A stretch of DNA of 64,000 bases from Roseivivax marinus (GCF_900109705.1 NZ_FOAI01000008.1:62001-126000); one strand, 5' to 3'. Shown: positions 18,334 to 29,738, counted from the stretch's first letter. The notes: generated by a model not told the origin, from the sequence alone. Numbers and translations are program-made.

Positions 18334-18356
18334 GCGTCGGGTCTTACACCCGGCGC
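18334..18356 (+). terminator. Hairpin in the aglG-aglA spacer
   Basis: GCGTCGGGT-CTTAC-ACCCGGCGC forms a 9-bp stem with one G-U pair and a 5-base loop, 27 bases after the aglG stop. The 141-base spacer is otherwise unremarkable. No T-run follows, so it is more likely an RNA-processing or stability element inside the operon than a full terminator. Confidence 0.5.
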
Positions 18357-18448
18357 AGCCCGTCCGGAGGGGTCGGCCCGAGAGGGCGGCGGAGGCGGGC
18401 AAGGCGACACACGGCGCGACAGACGCCGAACGAAAAGGAAAGACGCGG

Positions 18449-20104
18449 ATGAACATGGCATCGGCGGTTGAGCCATCCCGCGACGACACGTCCACCGCCT
18501 GGTGGCGCGGCGCGGTGATCTATCAGGTCTACCCCCGCAGTTTCCAGGACTCGAACGGAGACGGGATCGGCGACCTGCTGGGCATCGCCCAGCGGCTGCC
18601 ACACATCGCCTCGCTCGGGGTGGACGCGGTGTGGATCTCGCCCTTCTTCACGTCGCCGATGCGCGATTTCGGCTATGACGTGTCCGATTACTGCGACGTT
18701 GACCCGATGTTCGGGACACTGGCGGACTTCGACATCCTCATCAGCACGGCGCACCGACTGGGGGTGAAGGTCTTCATCGACCTCGTTCTGTCGCACACCT
18801 CGGACCAGCATCCGTGGTTCAAGGAAAGCCGCAGTTCCACGGATAACGACCGAGCGAACTGGTACGTCTGGGCCGATGCCAAGCCGGACGGGACGCCGCC
18901 CAACAACTGGTTGTCGATATTCGGCGGCTCGGCGTGGGCCTGGGACGGCACGCGCTGCCAGTACTATCTCCACAACTTCCTGACGGAGCAGCCCGACCTG
19001 AACCTGCACGAGCCGGCCGTGCAGGAGATGCTGCTGAACGTGTCGCGCTTCTGGCTCGACCGTGGCGTGGACGGCTTCCGACTGGACGTCATCAACTTCT
19101 ACTTCCACGATCAGGAACTGCGGGACAATCCACCCCTGCCGCCCGAAGAGCGCAACCCGATCACGGCGCCCGCGGTGAACCCGTACACGTGGCAGAACCA
19201 CATCTACGACAAGACCCGGCCCGAGAACATCGACTTCCTGCGCAAGCTGCGAACCTTGATGAACGAGTACGGCGCGGCGGCGGTCGGCGAGGTGGGCGAA
19301 GACATTCGTGGTCTCGAAGTGCTGGGCGAGTACACCGGCGGCGACGACAAGATCCACATGAGCTACGCGTTCGAGCTGCTGTCGGACCACATGCCCACTG
19401 CCGAGTATATCGCGGGCGTATTTTCGCAGGTCGAGGAAAAGGCGGCTCAGGGTTGGGTCTGCTGGGCGTTTTCGAACCACGACGTTCCCCGCCACCTGAC
19501 GCGCTGGAAGCTCTCCGAGGCCGGCGCGCGGCTGTTCAACACCATGATGATGTGCCTGCGCGGGTCGGCCTGCATCTACCAGGGTGAAGAGCTCGCGCTG
19601 CCCGAGGCCGAGATCGCGTTCGAGGACTTGCAGGATCCGTACGGCAAAAAATTCTGGCCCTCTTTCAAGGGTCGCGACGGATGCCGCACGCCGATGGTGT
19701 GGGAGCCGTCGAACCAGAACGGCGGCTTCTCGTCCGGTATGCCTTGGCTTCCGGTGAGCCATGAACATCTGAACCGCGCGGTTTCCCTTCAGGAGCAGGA
19801 CCCCTCCGCGATCCTGCACCACTATCGCCGCGCCATAGGCTTTCGTCACGCGCACCCGGCGCTGCAATACGGCACGCTCGAGAACATGCAGGCCGTGGGC
19901 ACGGTGTTGTCGTTCGTGCGCGAGTACGAGGACGAAGCGCTGTTCTGCGCCTTCAACCTGTCGGCAGATCCGGGCGCGATCGACATGCCCGAGGGAAACT
20001 GGCGGCAGATCGGCATCGAGCTGGGGTCGGGCGGGCCGGCGCCCGATGGCAAGCTGCATCTCGGCCCGTGGCAGCCTGCACTCATGATGCGCGTCGGCGA
20101 CTGA
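18449..20104 (+). CDS. aglA: Alpha-glucosidase AglA (GH13)
   Basis: A 551-residue glycoside hydrolase family 13 enzyme with no signal peptide, so cytoplasmic. It hydrolyses imported alpha-glucosides to glucose. Catalytic residues by family motif: nucleophile D213 (GFRLDVINF), acid/base E281 (AVGEVGED) and D345 (FSNHDVPRH). YQVYPRSFQDSNGDGIGDL at residues 25-43 is the GH13 oligo-glucosidase entry motif. It sits between the permease and ATPase genes, as in Sinorhizobium aglEFGAK. Upstream AAAGGAAAG supports the start. Confidence 0.93.
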   Translation: MNMASAVEPSRDDTSTAWWRGAVIYQVYPRSFQDSNGDGIGDLLGIAQRLPHIASLGVDAVWISPFFTSPMRDFGYDVSDYCDVDPMFGTLADFDILISTAHRLGVKVFIDLVLSHTSDQHPWFKESRSSTDNDRANWYVWADAKPDGTPPNNWLSIFGGSAWAWDGTRCQYYLHNFLTEQPDLNLHEPAVQEMLLNVSRFWLDRGVDGFRLDVINFYFHDQELRDNPPLPPEERNPITAPAVNPYTWQNHIYDKTRPENIDFLRKLRTLMNEYGAAAVGEVGEDIRGLEVLGEYTGGDDKIHMSYAFELLSDHMPTAEYIAGVFSQVEEKAAQGWVCWAFSNHDVPRHLTRWKLSEAGARLFNTMMMCLRGSACIYQGEELALPEAEIAFEDLQDPYGKKFWPSFKGRDGCRTPMVWEPSNQNGGFSSGMPWLPVSHEHLNRAVSLQEQDPSAILHHYRRAIGFRHAHPALQYGTLENMQAVGTVLSFVREYEDEALFCAFNLSADPGAIDMPEGNWRQIGIELGSGGPAPDGKLHLGPWQPALMMRVGD

Positions 20105-20145
20105 GACTACGGACGACGGACGAAGCGGGGAGGAGACCGGAAGAC

Positions 20146-21231
<1,086 letters not shown>

Positions 21232-21243
21232 GCCGGGCTGCCC

Positions 21244-22662
21244 CTATTCCGGTGTGACAACGGTGAACGGCGTGCGCGCCAGCACCGTATCGTCCCGTCC
21301 CAGTTGATAGCGCAGTTCGTAGTCGCCCACGGTCTCGGGCGCGCGCATCACCAGCGGGCTGTCCTGCGACGTGTGGGCGAAGCTCACGCTCTCGGCGTCG
21401 GGCGCTCCGGCCTCCGCGATGGCGATGTAGTCGCGGCGATAGTCTGGCCCGGTCCACGACACTGCGAACGGAGCTCCTGCGGCCACCTCCTCCGCGCCCG
21501 CTGTCACGCTTGCCTCGATCGCGGTCAGCTCGATCGGACGGCGGGCCAGAACCTGCTCACCCACCCCGGCTGCGACGTAGCGGATCTCCCACGGGCCCGG
21601 GTTCGGTGGCATGTCGAGGATCAGCGGCGAGCCGTCGCGCACGTAGCGGAAGCCGGCATAGCCCGGGTCTTCCGGTCGCGCGACCGAAACGAAGTCGCGC
21701 TCGTAGGCCGGTCCCTCCCAACTCACCACCACCGGGGCACCGGCCGGCGCAGTTTCGGCCGCCTCGAGCGACGCCGATACCTCGTCCACCCGCAGCGGCT
21801 GCGCGGCCAGCACGGTGCTGTCCTGATCGATGACATAGCGCAGTTCGTAGTCGCCTTCCTCGAGCGGCGCGGTCACGGTGAGCGGCGCCCCGGCGCGCGT
21901 CGGCGTTCTCGAGACGAAACCTCCATCGCCCGGCCGCCCGATCACGACGTAATCGCCGCGATAGTCCGGGCCGTCCCAGTCCACCTCCACGGGCGAGCCC
22001 GCCGCCACCCGCGGCTCGGCCCAAAGCTGCGCGGTGACGGCGAGAACCTCCACGGACTTGCGGGCGACCACGGTAGCGTCCTGTGCCATCACGTAGCGCA
22101 GTTCGTAGTCGCCCGGCTCGGCGGGCATCCGAACCCGGAGAGGGCTGCCCTCCCGCGTCGGCGTGGTATTGACGTAGCCGTCGCTGCCAACCTCGGAGAT
22201 CGCGATGTAGTCGCCCTCGTAGTCCGGTCCGATCCACGCGATCATCGGAGAGTCGCCGGCATCGACCGGGCTGTCGATCTCGACATCGGCTTCGACCGGC
22301 CGGACGGCCAGGGGAGCTCTTGCAAGCACCTCGGAATCCGCAGAGCGGACGTAGCGGATTTCGTAATCCCCCGGAGTGGGCGGCAGCACCAAAGCCACCG
22401 GCGTGCCCGCGCGGGTGTGGGTGTAGTTCACGTAGCCTGCATGATCAGGCCGGGACACGGCGATATAGTCGCCATCGGCGTCCGGGCCGGTCCAGTCCAC
22501 CTCGACCGTGGCTCCCGCCGGCGCCTCGGACGGGCCGGTCACGGACGCGTCTGCCGCCATTGCCTGCGCTTGCCCGGTGTCGGACGAGGGGACTCCGGCC
22601 CCCTGCGCGAGGGCGGTTTGGGGCAGGGCGGCAAGGATCAGAACGAGGGGGGCGGCGCGCAT
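21244..22662 (-). CDS. Secreted protein of five tandem ~86-residue repeats
   Basis: A 472-residue protein with a signal peptide (about 1-19, cleavage ALA-Q) and five tandem repeats filling the mature chain. The W-x-GP-(D/A) motif recurs at W57, W143, W229, W315 and W403 (spacing 86, 86, 86, 88), each followed by a GDY/RDY-I-A strand, a T-R-x-G-(S/T)-P turn and GDYELRYV. Each unit looks like a beta-sandwich (Ig-like) domain. Similar units occur at the C terminus of some VWA-domain proteins of Rhodobacteraceae (from memory, unchecked), but no VWA, enzyme or anchor domain is present here. Periplasmic or extracellular; function unknown, perhaps adhesion or binding. Confidence 0.85.
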   Translation of the reverse strand: MRAAPLVLILAALPQTALAQGAGVPSSDTGQAQAMAADASVTGPSEAPAGATVEVDWTGPDADGDYIAVSRPDHAGYVNYTHTRAGTPVALVLPPTPGDYEIRYVRSADSEVLARAPLAVRPVEADVEIDSPVDAGDSPMIAWIGPDYEGDYIAISEVGSDGYVNTTPTREGSPLRVRMPAEPGDYELRYVMAQDATVVARKSVEVLAVTAQLWAEPRVAAGSPVEVDWDGPDYRGDYVVIGRPGDGGFVSRTPTRAGAPLTVTAPLEEGDYELRYVIDQDSTVLAAQPLRVDEVSASLEAAETAPAGAPVVVSWEGPAYERDFVSVARPEDPGYAGFRYVRDGSPLILDMPPNPGPWEIRYVAAGVGEQVLARRPIELTAIEASVTAGAEEVAAGAPFAVSWTGPDYRRDYIAIAEAGAPDAESVSFAHTSQDSPLVMRAPETVGDYELRYQLGRDDTVLARTPFTVVTPE

Positions 22663-22782
22663 GGGCGGGTCCTTCCGGCGGTGTCTGCGCGCACCCTATC
22701 GCCTTGTAGCGCGGCGCCAAGAGGCCCCGCGATGGCCGGCGCATCGCGACCCATCACGCAGGTGCAGAAAATTCTGTTAAAT

Positions 22783-22797
22783 GTTCTATAAACGTTC
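22783..22797 (+). promoter_or_regulatory. LexA (SOS) box before uvrA
   Basis: GTTC-TATAAAC-GTTC matches the alphaproteobacterial LexA site GTTC-N7-GTTC exactly, 68 bases upstream of the uvrA start, in a locally AT-rich promoter region. uvrA is a classic SOS gene, so position and target agree. Confidence 0.85.
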
Positions 22798-22865
22798 CAT
22801 CTTGCGATTGGCAGAGGCGCCGATCGCGCCTACATGACGGCCTTGGCGCAGAGACGAGAGCAGAC

Positions 22866-25730
22866 ATGCCCGAGATGAAGCACATCGAGGTCCGCGGGGC
22901 CCGCGAACACAACCTCAAGAGCGTGGACGTGGATATTCCCCGCGACCAGCTGGTCGTGATCACAGGGCTTTCGGGGTCGGGAAAGTCCAGCCTGGCCTTC
23001 GACACGATCTATGCCGAAGGGCAACGCCGCTACGTCGAAAGCCTGTCGGCCTATGCGCGCCAATTCCTCGACATGATGGAAAAGCCGGACGTCGACTACA
23101 TCTCGGGTCTCTCCCCGGCGATCTCGATCGAGCAGAAGACGACGTCGAAGAACCCTCGCTCGACCGTCGGCACCGTGACCGAGATCTACGACTATCTCCG
23201 GCTGCTCTTTGCCCGCGTCGGCACGCCCTATTCTCCTGCCACCGGCCTGCCCATCGAGGCGCAGCAGGTGCAGGACATGGTCGATGCCGTGATGAAGATG
23301 GAGGAAGGCACCCGCGGCTACCTTCTCGCGCCGATGATCCGTGACCGGAAGGGCGAGTACCGCAAGGAATTCCTCGAACTCCGGAAGCAGGGCTTCCAGA
23401 GGGTAAAGGTGGACGGCACCTTCTACGAACTCGACGAACCGCCGACCCTCGACAAGAAGTATCGCCACGACATCGACGTGGTGGTCGACCGGATCGTGGT
23501 CCGGGAGGGGATGGAGACTCGTCTGGCGGACTCGTTCCGCACCGCACTGGATCTGGCCGACGGCATCGCCGTTCTGGAAACGGCCCCGCGTGAGGGAGAG
23601 GGAGAGGCGGAGCGCATTACGTTCTCCGAAAACTTCGCCTGCCCGGTGTCCGGCTTCACCATTCCCGAGATCGAGCCACGCCTGTTCTCGTTCAACGCGC
23701 CCTTCGGTGCGTGCCCGGCCTGCGACGGCCTCGGCGTCGAGCTGTTTTTCGACGAACGGCTCGTGGTGCCGGACCAGAACCTGACTATAAGAAACGGCGC
23801 CATCGCACCTTGGAGAAAGGGAAAATCACCATACTTCACGCAAACGATCAACGCCATCGCGAAGCACTATGAGTTCGACGCCAACACCAAGTGGGTGGAT
23901 CTGCCGGACTTCGTCAAACAAGTGTTCCTGTTCGGTTCGGGCGAGGAAGAAATCCCGTTTCGCTATGACGAGGGCGGCCGGGTCTATAACGTGACCCGCG
24001 TGTTCGAAGGCGTGATCCCGAACATGGAGCGCCGCTACCGCGAGACGGATTCCAGCTGGGTCCGCGAGGAATTCGAGCGGTACCAGAACAACAAGCCGTG
24101 CTCGGTCTGCAACGGCTTCCGCCTGCGCGAAGAGGCACTGGCCGTGAAGATCGGCGACCAGCATATCGGTCAGGTCGTGGAGGCCTCCATCAAGCAGGCG
24201 TACGACTGGTGCGCGGGCGTGCCCGAAAGTCTGACCCAACAGAAGAACGAGATCGCCCGCGCGATCCTGAAGGAGATCCGCGAGCGCTTGGGCTTCCTGA
24301 ACAACGTGGGTCTCGAGTACCTGACGCTCTCACGTGCGGCCGGAACCCTGTCCGGTGGCGAAAGCCAGCGGATCCGTCTGGCGTCGCAGATCGGGTCGGG
24401 CCTGACCGGCGTGCTCTATGTGCTCGACGAGCCGTCCATCGGTCTGCACCAGCGCGACAACGATCGACTGTTGGGGACGCTCAAGAACCTTCGGGATCAG
24501 GGCAACACGGTGATCGTGGTCGAGCACGACGAGGAAGCCATCCGAGAGGCCGACTACGTCTTCGACATCGGCCCCGGCGCGGGCGTGCACGGCGGCAAGG
24601 TCGTCTCTCATGGCACTCCCGGCGAGGTCGCCGCCGACGAGAACAGCCTCACCGGCCAATACCTTGCCGGGACACGGGAAATCGCCGTGCCGACCAAACG
24701 GCGCAAGGGCTACAAGAAGAAGCTCAAGGTGGTCAACGCCACCGGGAACAACCTCAAGGGCGTCACGGCCGAATTTCCCTTGGGCAAGTTTGTCTGCGTG
24801 ACCGGCGTGTCGGGCGGCGGCAAGTCGACCCTGACCATCGAGACGCTCTACAAGACGGCCGCCACACGGCTGAACGGCGCGCGAGAGACCCCTGCGCCCT
24901 GCGAGACGATCAAGGGGTTCGAGCACCTCGACAAGGTCATCGATATCGATCAGCGCCCCATCGGGCGAACTCCGCGCTCGAATCCAGCGACTTACACGGG
25001 GGCCTTCACGCCGATCCGCGACTGGTTCGCCGGTCTGCCGGAGGCCAAGGCGCGGGGATACAAGCCAGGACGCTTCAGCTTCAACGTGAAGGGCGGCCGG
25101 TGCGAGGCCTGCCAGGGCGACGGCCTCATCAAGATCGAGATGCACTTCCTGCCCGACGTCTACGTCACGTGCGAGACCTGCAACGGCGCCCGCTACAACC
25201 GCGAAACGCTGGAGATCAAGTTCAAGGGCAAGAGTATCGCCGATGTCCTTGAAATGACGGTTGAAGACGCGCAGGAGTTCTTCGCTGCCGTGCCGTCGAT
25301 CCGCGAGAAGATGGATGCGCTCGTGCAGGTGGGACTGGGCTACATCAAGGTCGGTCAGCAGGCGACGACCCTCTCGGGCGGCGAGGCTCAGCGGGTGAAG
25401 CTGTCCAAGGAACTCGCCAAGCGGTCCACGGGACGAACCCTGTATATCCTCGACGAGCCGACGACCGGCCTTCACTTCGAGGACGTGAGGAAGCTGCTCG
25501 AAGTCCTTCATTCCCTTGTGGATGCCGGCAACACGGTGGTGGTCATCGAGCACAATCTCGACGTCATCAAGACGGCCGACTGGATCGTCGATATCGGCCC
25601 CGAGGGCGGCAATGGCGGCGGCGAGATCGTGGCTGCCGGCACGCCCGAGGACGTGTCCCAAGAGGAGCGGTCGCACACCGGACGTTACCTCAAGGCCATG
25701 CTGGACCCGCGGAAGCTGGCAGCGGAGTGA
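22866..25730 (+). CDS. uvrA: Excinuclease ABC subunit A
   Basis: A 954-residue UvrA: two ABC ATPase halves with Walker A motifs GLSGSGKSS (near residue 35) and GVSGGGKST (near residue 650). Signature motifs LSGGE occur in each half, and zinc-binding cysteine pairs are seen as [23 protein letters not shown] and [10 protein letters not shown]. It is the damage-recognition subunit of nucleotide excision repair. The LexA box upstream indicates SOS induction. It is a single-gene unit with the family's usual length. Confidence 0.96.
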   Translation: MPEMKHIEVRGAREHNLKSVDVDIPRDQLVVITGLSGSGKSSLAFDTIYAEGQRRYVESLSAYARQFLDMMEKPDVDYISGLSPAISIEQKTTSKNPRSTVGTVTEIYDYLRLLFARVGTPYSPATGLPIEAQQVQDMVDAVMKMEEGTRGYLLAPMIRDRKGEYRKEFLELRKQGFQRVKVDGTFYELDEPPTLDKKYRHDIDVVVDRIVVREGMETRLADSFRTALDLADGIAVLETAPREGEGEAERITFSENFACPVSGFTIPEIEPRLFSFNAPFGACPACDGLGVELFFDERLVVPDQNLTIRNGAIAPWRKGKSPYFTQTINAIAKHYEFDANTKWVDLPDFVKQVFLFGSGEEEIPFRYDEGGRVYNVTRVFEGVIPNMERRYRETDSSWVREEFERYQNNKPCSVCNGFRLREEALAVKIGDQHIGQVVEASIKQAYDWCAGVPESLTQQKNEIARAILKEIRERLGFLNNVGLEYLTLSRAAGTLSGGESQRIRLASQIGSGLTGVLYVLDEPSIGLHQRDNDRLLGTLKNLRDQGNTVIVVEHDEEAIREADYVFDIGPGAGVHGGKVVSHGTPGEVAADENSLTGQYLAGTREIAVPTKRRKGYKKKLKVVNATGNNLKGVTAEFPLGKFVCVTGVSGGGKSTLTIETLYKTAATRLNGARETPAPCETIKGFEHLDKVIDIDQRPIGRTPRSNPATYTGAFTPIRDWFAGLPEAKARGYKPGRFSFNVKGGRCEACQGDGLIKIEMHFLPDVYVTCETCNGARYNRETLEIKFKGKSIADVLEMTVEDAQEFFAAVPSIREKMDALVQVGLGYIKVGQQATTLSGGEAQRVKLSKELAKRSTGRTLYILDEPTTGLHFEDVRKLLEVLHSLVDAGNTVVVIEHNLDVIKTADWIVDIGPEGGNGGGEIVAAGTPEDVSQEERSHTGRYLKAMLDPRKLAAE

Positions 25731-25868
25731 TGCGTCTTACGGCGTTCTAAAGGTCGCGGACGTATCACCGCCGTCATGACGAAGATGGCGGGCTCAGCGA
25801 TATGGCGGATCGTGATGAAGGTCGTGGCGACCCTTGACCTCTCCACTCTGTCGGAAAGCGCCGCGCGA

Positions 25869-27284
25869 TCAGTCGGGCGAGGGCGTCGAGGTGTTGAGAT
25901 CGGGAACCAGCCGTCCGTGCCGGCGGGTCTCCGCGAGAAGCGCGCCGAACGTGGAGATGCCGCGGCCCTCGAGCATCGACAGCATCCGGGCCAGCGACCG
26001 CGCGGTCAGGATCGCGTCGCCGGTGGCCGAATGGCGGCGGATGTCGGTCTCGTCCACGCCGAGACGCGCCGCGATCGCGTCGAGCCGGTGATCCGCGGTC
26101 GTGCCGAACAGGATCGCCGAAAGCAAAACGGTGTCGAGGATCGGTTGCGTCCACTCCACACCCATCGCCGCGGCGTGCTTGCGCAGAAAGGCCATGTCGA
26201 ATGGCGCGTTGTGCGCCACGATCACCGAACCCGCGGCGAAAGCGTGAAACGCGCGGCCCGCTTCGGCGATGCCCGGCGCTCCGGACACGTCGCGATCGCA
26301 GATGCCATGCACCCGGCGGGCGGCCTCGGGGATCGGTCGGCCGGGATTGACGAAGGTCTCGAACCGCTCGCCCGCGACGGGCTTGCCGTCCATCACCCGC
26401 ACAGCGCCGATCTCCACGACCTCGTCGCGATGCGGCAAGAGACCTGTCGTTTCGGTGTCGAATACGCAGTATGTCAGCGCCCGCAGCGGAGCGTCCGGGC
26501 CCGGAGCCACGTCCGGCCGCGCGGGCAAGGCGAAATCGTAGACCACGCCCGTCTCCATGCGCTCGCCCCCCGTCTCGGTGGCGGGCGGATCGAGGACAAG
26601 AAGGTAGCCGCCATCTGCCATGGGGCGCGCGCGCACCGAAAGCCGTTCGTTGTCCGCATCGCCCCGCAGCGTAGCCCCGGCGCCCAGGCCGGTGGACTGC
26701 ACCCGGCGACGCAGCGCGGCCAGTTCGCCCGCATCGAAATAGTCCGCCATCGGGGCGCCGAGGCGCGGCGGCGCACGTCGAGACAGAAGTTTTGCAGCCT
26801 GCCCATCGTAGAGGACAATGCGGTCGCCGGAGTCGACGAGGATCGTTGCCACCGGGATCTCGGTCAGAAGCGCGGTCAGCCGCGTCCGGTCCTCGGCCAG
26901 GCGCCGGGTTTCGGCGGCGACGGTCTCGGCTGTGCGCACGGCGGTATCGCCAAGCGCACGCGCCACCGCATCCGCAGCCGGGCCGAGATCGCCCAGGTGG
27001 CGTGCGTCCGTAGCCGAACCGGCAGAGGACGCGCCGCCGCCATGTGCACGCACCCTCAGGTCGTCGGCAATGCGTTCGACCGGCAGAGCAACGTTCTGAT
27101 CGAAGAGCCACCAGAACAGCGCCGACAGGAACAGCAGTCCGAAACCGCCCGTGACGAAGGCCAGCACGAAGCCACCGGCGTCCTGCTGCGCGCCGAGCGC
27201 AAGCGCTCCGCCGAACAGCGCAAGCGCACTTGCCGCGAAGGCCGCGAAGAAGAGGAGGACCCGAAGGCGAAGCGAGCGGCGCAT
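25869..27284 (-). CDS. Membrane-anchored sensor-like protein with DnaQ-type 3'-5' exonuclease domain
   Basis: A 471-residue protein: two membrane segments (about 9-30 and 38-60), a HAMP/coiled linker (about 62-135), a PAS-like region (about 138-230) and a DEDD exonuclease domain (about 271-440). Exo I is FDTETTGLLP (D276, E278), Exo II IVAHNAPFD, and Exo III RRHSATGDA. It resembles a histidine kinase whose kinase core has been replaced by DnaQ. The substrate is unknown; it need not be the polymerase III epsilon subunit. It ends the minus-strand cluster that starts with DUF4212 and the symporter. Start 27284 chosen because the membrane segment begins there. Confidence 0.82.
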   Translation of the reverse strand: MRRSLRLRVLLFFAAFAASALALFGGALALGAQQDAGGFVLAFVTGGFGLLFLSALFWWLFDQNVALPVERIADDLRVRAHGGGASSAGSATDARHLGDLGPAADAVARALGDTAVRTAETVAAETRRLAEDRTRLTALLTEIPVATILVDSGDRIVLYDGQAAKLLSRRAPPRLGAPMADYFDAGELAALRRRVQSTGLGAGATLRGDADNERLSVRARPMADGGYLLVLDPPATETGGERMETGVVYDFALPARPDVAPGPDAPLRALTYCVFDTETTGLLPHRDEVVEIGAVRVMDGKPVAGERFETFVNPGRPIPEAARRVHGICDRDVSGAPGIAEAGRAFHAFAAGSVIVAHNAPFDMAFLRKHAAAMGVEWTQPILDTVLLSAILFGTTADHRLDAIAARLGVDETDIRRHSATGDAILTARSLARMLSMLEGRGISTFGALLAETRRHGRLVPDLNTSTPSPD

Positions 27285-27289
27285 GAGGC

Positions 27290-27787
27290 TCAGGCCTCCG
27301 CGCAGACCGAGGATACGATCGGATCGTCTGGCCCCACGTCGCGCCAGACCGGATTGCCACCGTCGCCACCGGCCGGATCCGCGCGGCGACCCGTGGTGCA
27401 ATCGACGGCGACCTGCACCGCCTGCACCGGCCGCCAGCGGCCGAAGAAGTAGAGGTCGGCGAGGAACAGCCCCTCTTGTGAGTTGGTGCGTAGGGTTCCT
27501 TTATCGACCGCGACGAAGCGCTCGGTCATCGGCACGGCGTAGGTCCAGGGGCGGTACCAGTTGGACGCGGCGACGCGGTCAGCCACAACCATGTCCTCGG
27601 GCAGCGCGGCGCGGGTGCGCGCGTACCATCCGTACTCCATCGCGATCGCTGCGATCATCATCGAGGCGCCGGCCCCCAGCGGGACCACCCAGCGCGGCAG
27701 CCTGCCGCGTGAAAGGTTCGTCACCAGAAGCATCAGCCCCGCGCCCGCCACGCCTGCGAAGATGACCGCGAACAGCTCGAATATCAT
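27290..27787 (-). CDS. Small membrane protein of the symporter cluster
   Basis: A 165-residue protein not recognised by name. Two N-terminal membrane segments (about 3-23 and 35-50) are followed by a soluble region of about 110 residues with YRPWTYAVPMTERFVAVD and LADLYFFGRWRPVQAVQVAVDC. The soluble part is probably periplasmic. It lies five bases upstream of the exonuclease gene and 23 bases downstream of the DUF294 gene, so it is almost certainly co-transcribed with both. Confidence 0.7.
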   Translation of the reverse strand: MIFELFAVIFAGVAGAGLMLLVTNLSRGRLPRWVVPLGAGASMMIAAIAMEYGWYARTRAALPEDMVVADRVAASNWYRPWTYAVPMTERFVAVDKGTLRTNSQEGLFLADLYFFGRWRPVQAVQVAVDCTTGRRADPAGGDGGNPVWRDVGPDDPIVSSVCAEA

Positions 27788-27810
27788 TGTGGTCCCGTGC
27801 CTCCCCGCAC

Positions 27811-29634
27811 TCAGCCCAGCATGCCGCGGCCATGACCGACCGCCGACTGCATTCCCTTGACCACCACGAAGGCGTCCCGCAGGTGCGCGCGATCAAAGTC
27901 CGACAGCTCGGCCGGCGCAAGGTAATTGTCGGGTGCCTCGCCATGACGAATGCGCCGGACCTGGTGGGCCAGCCGGGCCTCGGCGATGACGTCGTATGCG
28001 TCTATCAAGTCGCGGCCGCCGCGGTCCGACACAGTGCCCGTGGCGCGCGCGGCCGTCAGCCGGGCGCGCGTGTTGACCGGTTCGATCCGCCCGCGCAGCG
28101 CGTAGACCCGCGCGAGGTCGGTGACCGGCACCACGCCGGAATGCTTGAGGTCCAGCGTGTTCTTGTGCTCGCCGGACCGGATCAGGGCCAGCCCGCGAAC
28201 AAGTCCCAGAGGCGGGGTGTGCGTCAGCGAATTCGCGATCATGTGCGACACGAAGATCGAGTTCCGCGAAGCCGCCTCGAGGGTTTCGGCCTGAAGGCTC
28301 TCGAACAGGGTACGGTCGCCGCCGATGGGCCGCAGGTCGAACATCACCGAGGCCAGCATCCGCGCCTCGGGCGAGGGGGTGGCGATCCACCCCATGAAAT
28401 CAGAGCGCCACTTGGACTGCCGCTGCCGCCAACGCGGGTTCGAGGCCATCATGTCACCCGGGCAGTAGACGTAGCCGCAGCGGTCGAGGCCGTCGCAGAC
28501 GCGCTGCGCCAGGGCGGCGAACCAGTGCATGTCGTCCTCGGTGGCCGCGTCGTCGATGACCAGGCAGTTGTCCTGGTCGCTGACGCCGGTCTGTTCCTGC
28601 CGGCCCTGGCTGCCGCAGGCGAGCCAGAGATAGGGGACGGGCGGCGATCCCAGCTCGGCCTCCGCGAGCGAGATCAACCGACGGGTCGCGGCGTCGGCCA
28701 CGTCGGTGACAAGACGTGTCGTCACCTCGTGGCGCGTGCCCGCGCCCACGAGCTGGCGCAGGAGCAGGGGGATCCGCGCGGTGATCCGCGCCATTGCCTC
28801 TGCGTCCGGCGCATGGGCGACCTCTCCGACGAGATCGGCGGCGGTCGACGCCCGGTAGCGGGTCAGATCGGTCTGCGTGACCATGCCCACGAGCCGCGCG
28901 CCGTCACAGATCGGGACATGGCCGATCCCGTGCTCCATCATCGTGTGCAGAACGTCGGACCCGAGCGCGGCGGGCTCCAGCGTGATCGGGTGGGGGGTCA
29001 TCACCGTCCGGATCGGGGTGTCGCCCGGCAGCCCCTCGGCCAGCACCTTGCCCGAAAGATCGCGCAGGGTGACGATCCCGGCGAGGCGATCGCCCTCGGT
29101 CACGCAAAGGCTCGATATCCCGGCGGCGCGCATTCGTTTCGCAGCTTCCTGCGCGGGGGTGTCCGGGGGAACCACGTGGGGCGCAGGCGCCATGATCTCG
29201 GCCACGCGGCTGGTGGCAAGATCGGCGCCTTCGGTCCGGCGCGGGCGTGCCCGGTCGAAGAAGCGGCGGACGGCCGGTTCCGCGGCGAGAAGCGCGTGCC
29301 AGGCGTCGGGCGGCAGCACCAGCAGGTGCGTGGGTTCGGTGGTGTCGGCGGTGGTGGCGGCCAACCCGTCGCGGGCCAGTCCGCGCTCGCCGAAGGAATT
29401 GCGAGGACCGAGCAGCGAGACCTGTTCGCCGTGGGCATCCCGCACCTCGATCCCGCCGGAGACGACGATGAACAGCCCGTCGAGGCGGTCACCGAAGGTG
29501 TAGACCCGGGCGCCCGCCGGCAGCTCTCGCTGAATCATGCGGGCGGCGAGGTCGGCGCGCGCGGCCTGCGCCAGGGAGGCGTAGGGATCCTGCTGGGAGA
29601 GAAACTCCGCGAGCTCGGAGTGCGACAGGGGCAT
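27811..29634 (-). CDS. cNMP-binding/CBS/DUF294 nucleotidyltransferase-like signalling protein
   Basis: A 607-residue cytoplasmic protein: cyclic-nucleotide-binding-like domain (about 15-115), two CBS domains (about 144-200 and 207-262), a GlnD-like nucleotidyltransferase domain with CGSQGRQEQTGVSDQDNCL (340-358) and the DUF294 C-terminal domain (about 455-600). The GS-x8-D-x-D type motif is intact, so it may transfer nucleotides to a protein. It follows the Na+/solute symporter gene, a widespread pairing, suggesting it senses nucleotide ligands to control uptake; that role is inferred. The ATG at 29634 gives the normal N terminus; the open frame continues upstream without protein character. 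Confidence 0.85.
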   Translation of the reverse strand: MPLSHSELAEFLSQQDPYASLAQAARADLAARMIQRELPAGARVYTFGDRLDGLFIVVSGGIEVRDAHGEQVSLLGPRNSFGERGLARDGLAATTADTTEPTHLLVLPPDAWHALLAAEPAVRRFFDRARPRRTEGADLATSRVAEIMAPAPHVVPPDTPAQEAAKRMRAAGISSLCVTEGDRLAGIVTLRDLSGKVLAEGLPGDTPIRTVMTPHPITLEPAALGSDVLHTMMEHGIGHVPICDGARLVGMVTQTDLTRYRASTAADLVGEVAHAPDAEAMARITARIPLLLRQLVGAGTRHEVTTRLVTDVADAATRRLISLAEAELGSPPVPYLWLACGSQGRQEQTGVSDQDNCLVIDDAATEDDMHWFAALAQRVCDGLDRCGYVYCPGDMMASNPRWRQRQSKWRSDFMGWIATPSPEARMLASVMFDLRPIGGDRTLFESLQAETLEAASRNSIFVSHMIANSLTHTPPLGLVRGLALIRSGEHKNTLDLKHSGVVPVTDLARVYALRGRIEPVNTRARLTAARATGTVSDRGGRDLIDAYDVIAEARLAHQVRRIRHGEAPDNYLAPAELSDFDRAHLRDAFVVVKGMQSAVGHGRGMLG

Positions 29635-29703
29635 CGGGCATCTCCGCGTCGGTCGTGGCGTCCGTCCACGCCTGGGGCGCGCGGACGGAACCGGATGTAA
29701 AAT

Positions 29704-29730
29704 GACCGGGGCACGCGGGCCGCCCCGGTC
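29704..29730 (-). terminator. Hairpin after the symporter gene
   Basis: On the minus strand GACCGGGG and CCCCGGTC form an 8-bp stem with an 11-base loop, followed by ATTTT, eight bases after the symporter stop. It probably attenuates transcription into the DUF294 gene, so downstream genes are made at a lower level or from another start. Confidence 0.65.
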
Positions 29731-29738
29731 GGTCGTGG

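Noticed and set aside
27290-27787. Possible reading of the 165-residue protein as a cytochrome or ferredoxin component
   Set aside because: It has only a few scattered cysteines and no CxxCH or CxxC motif; left as unknown membrane protein.
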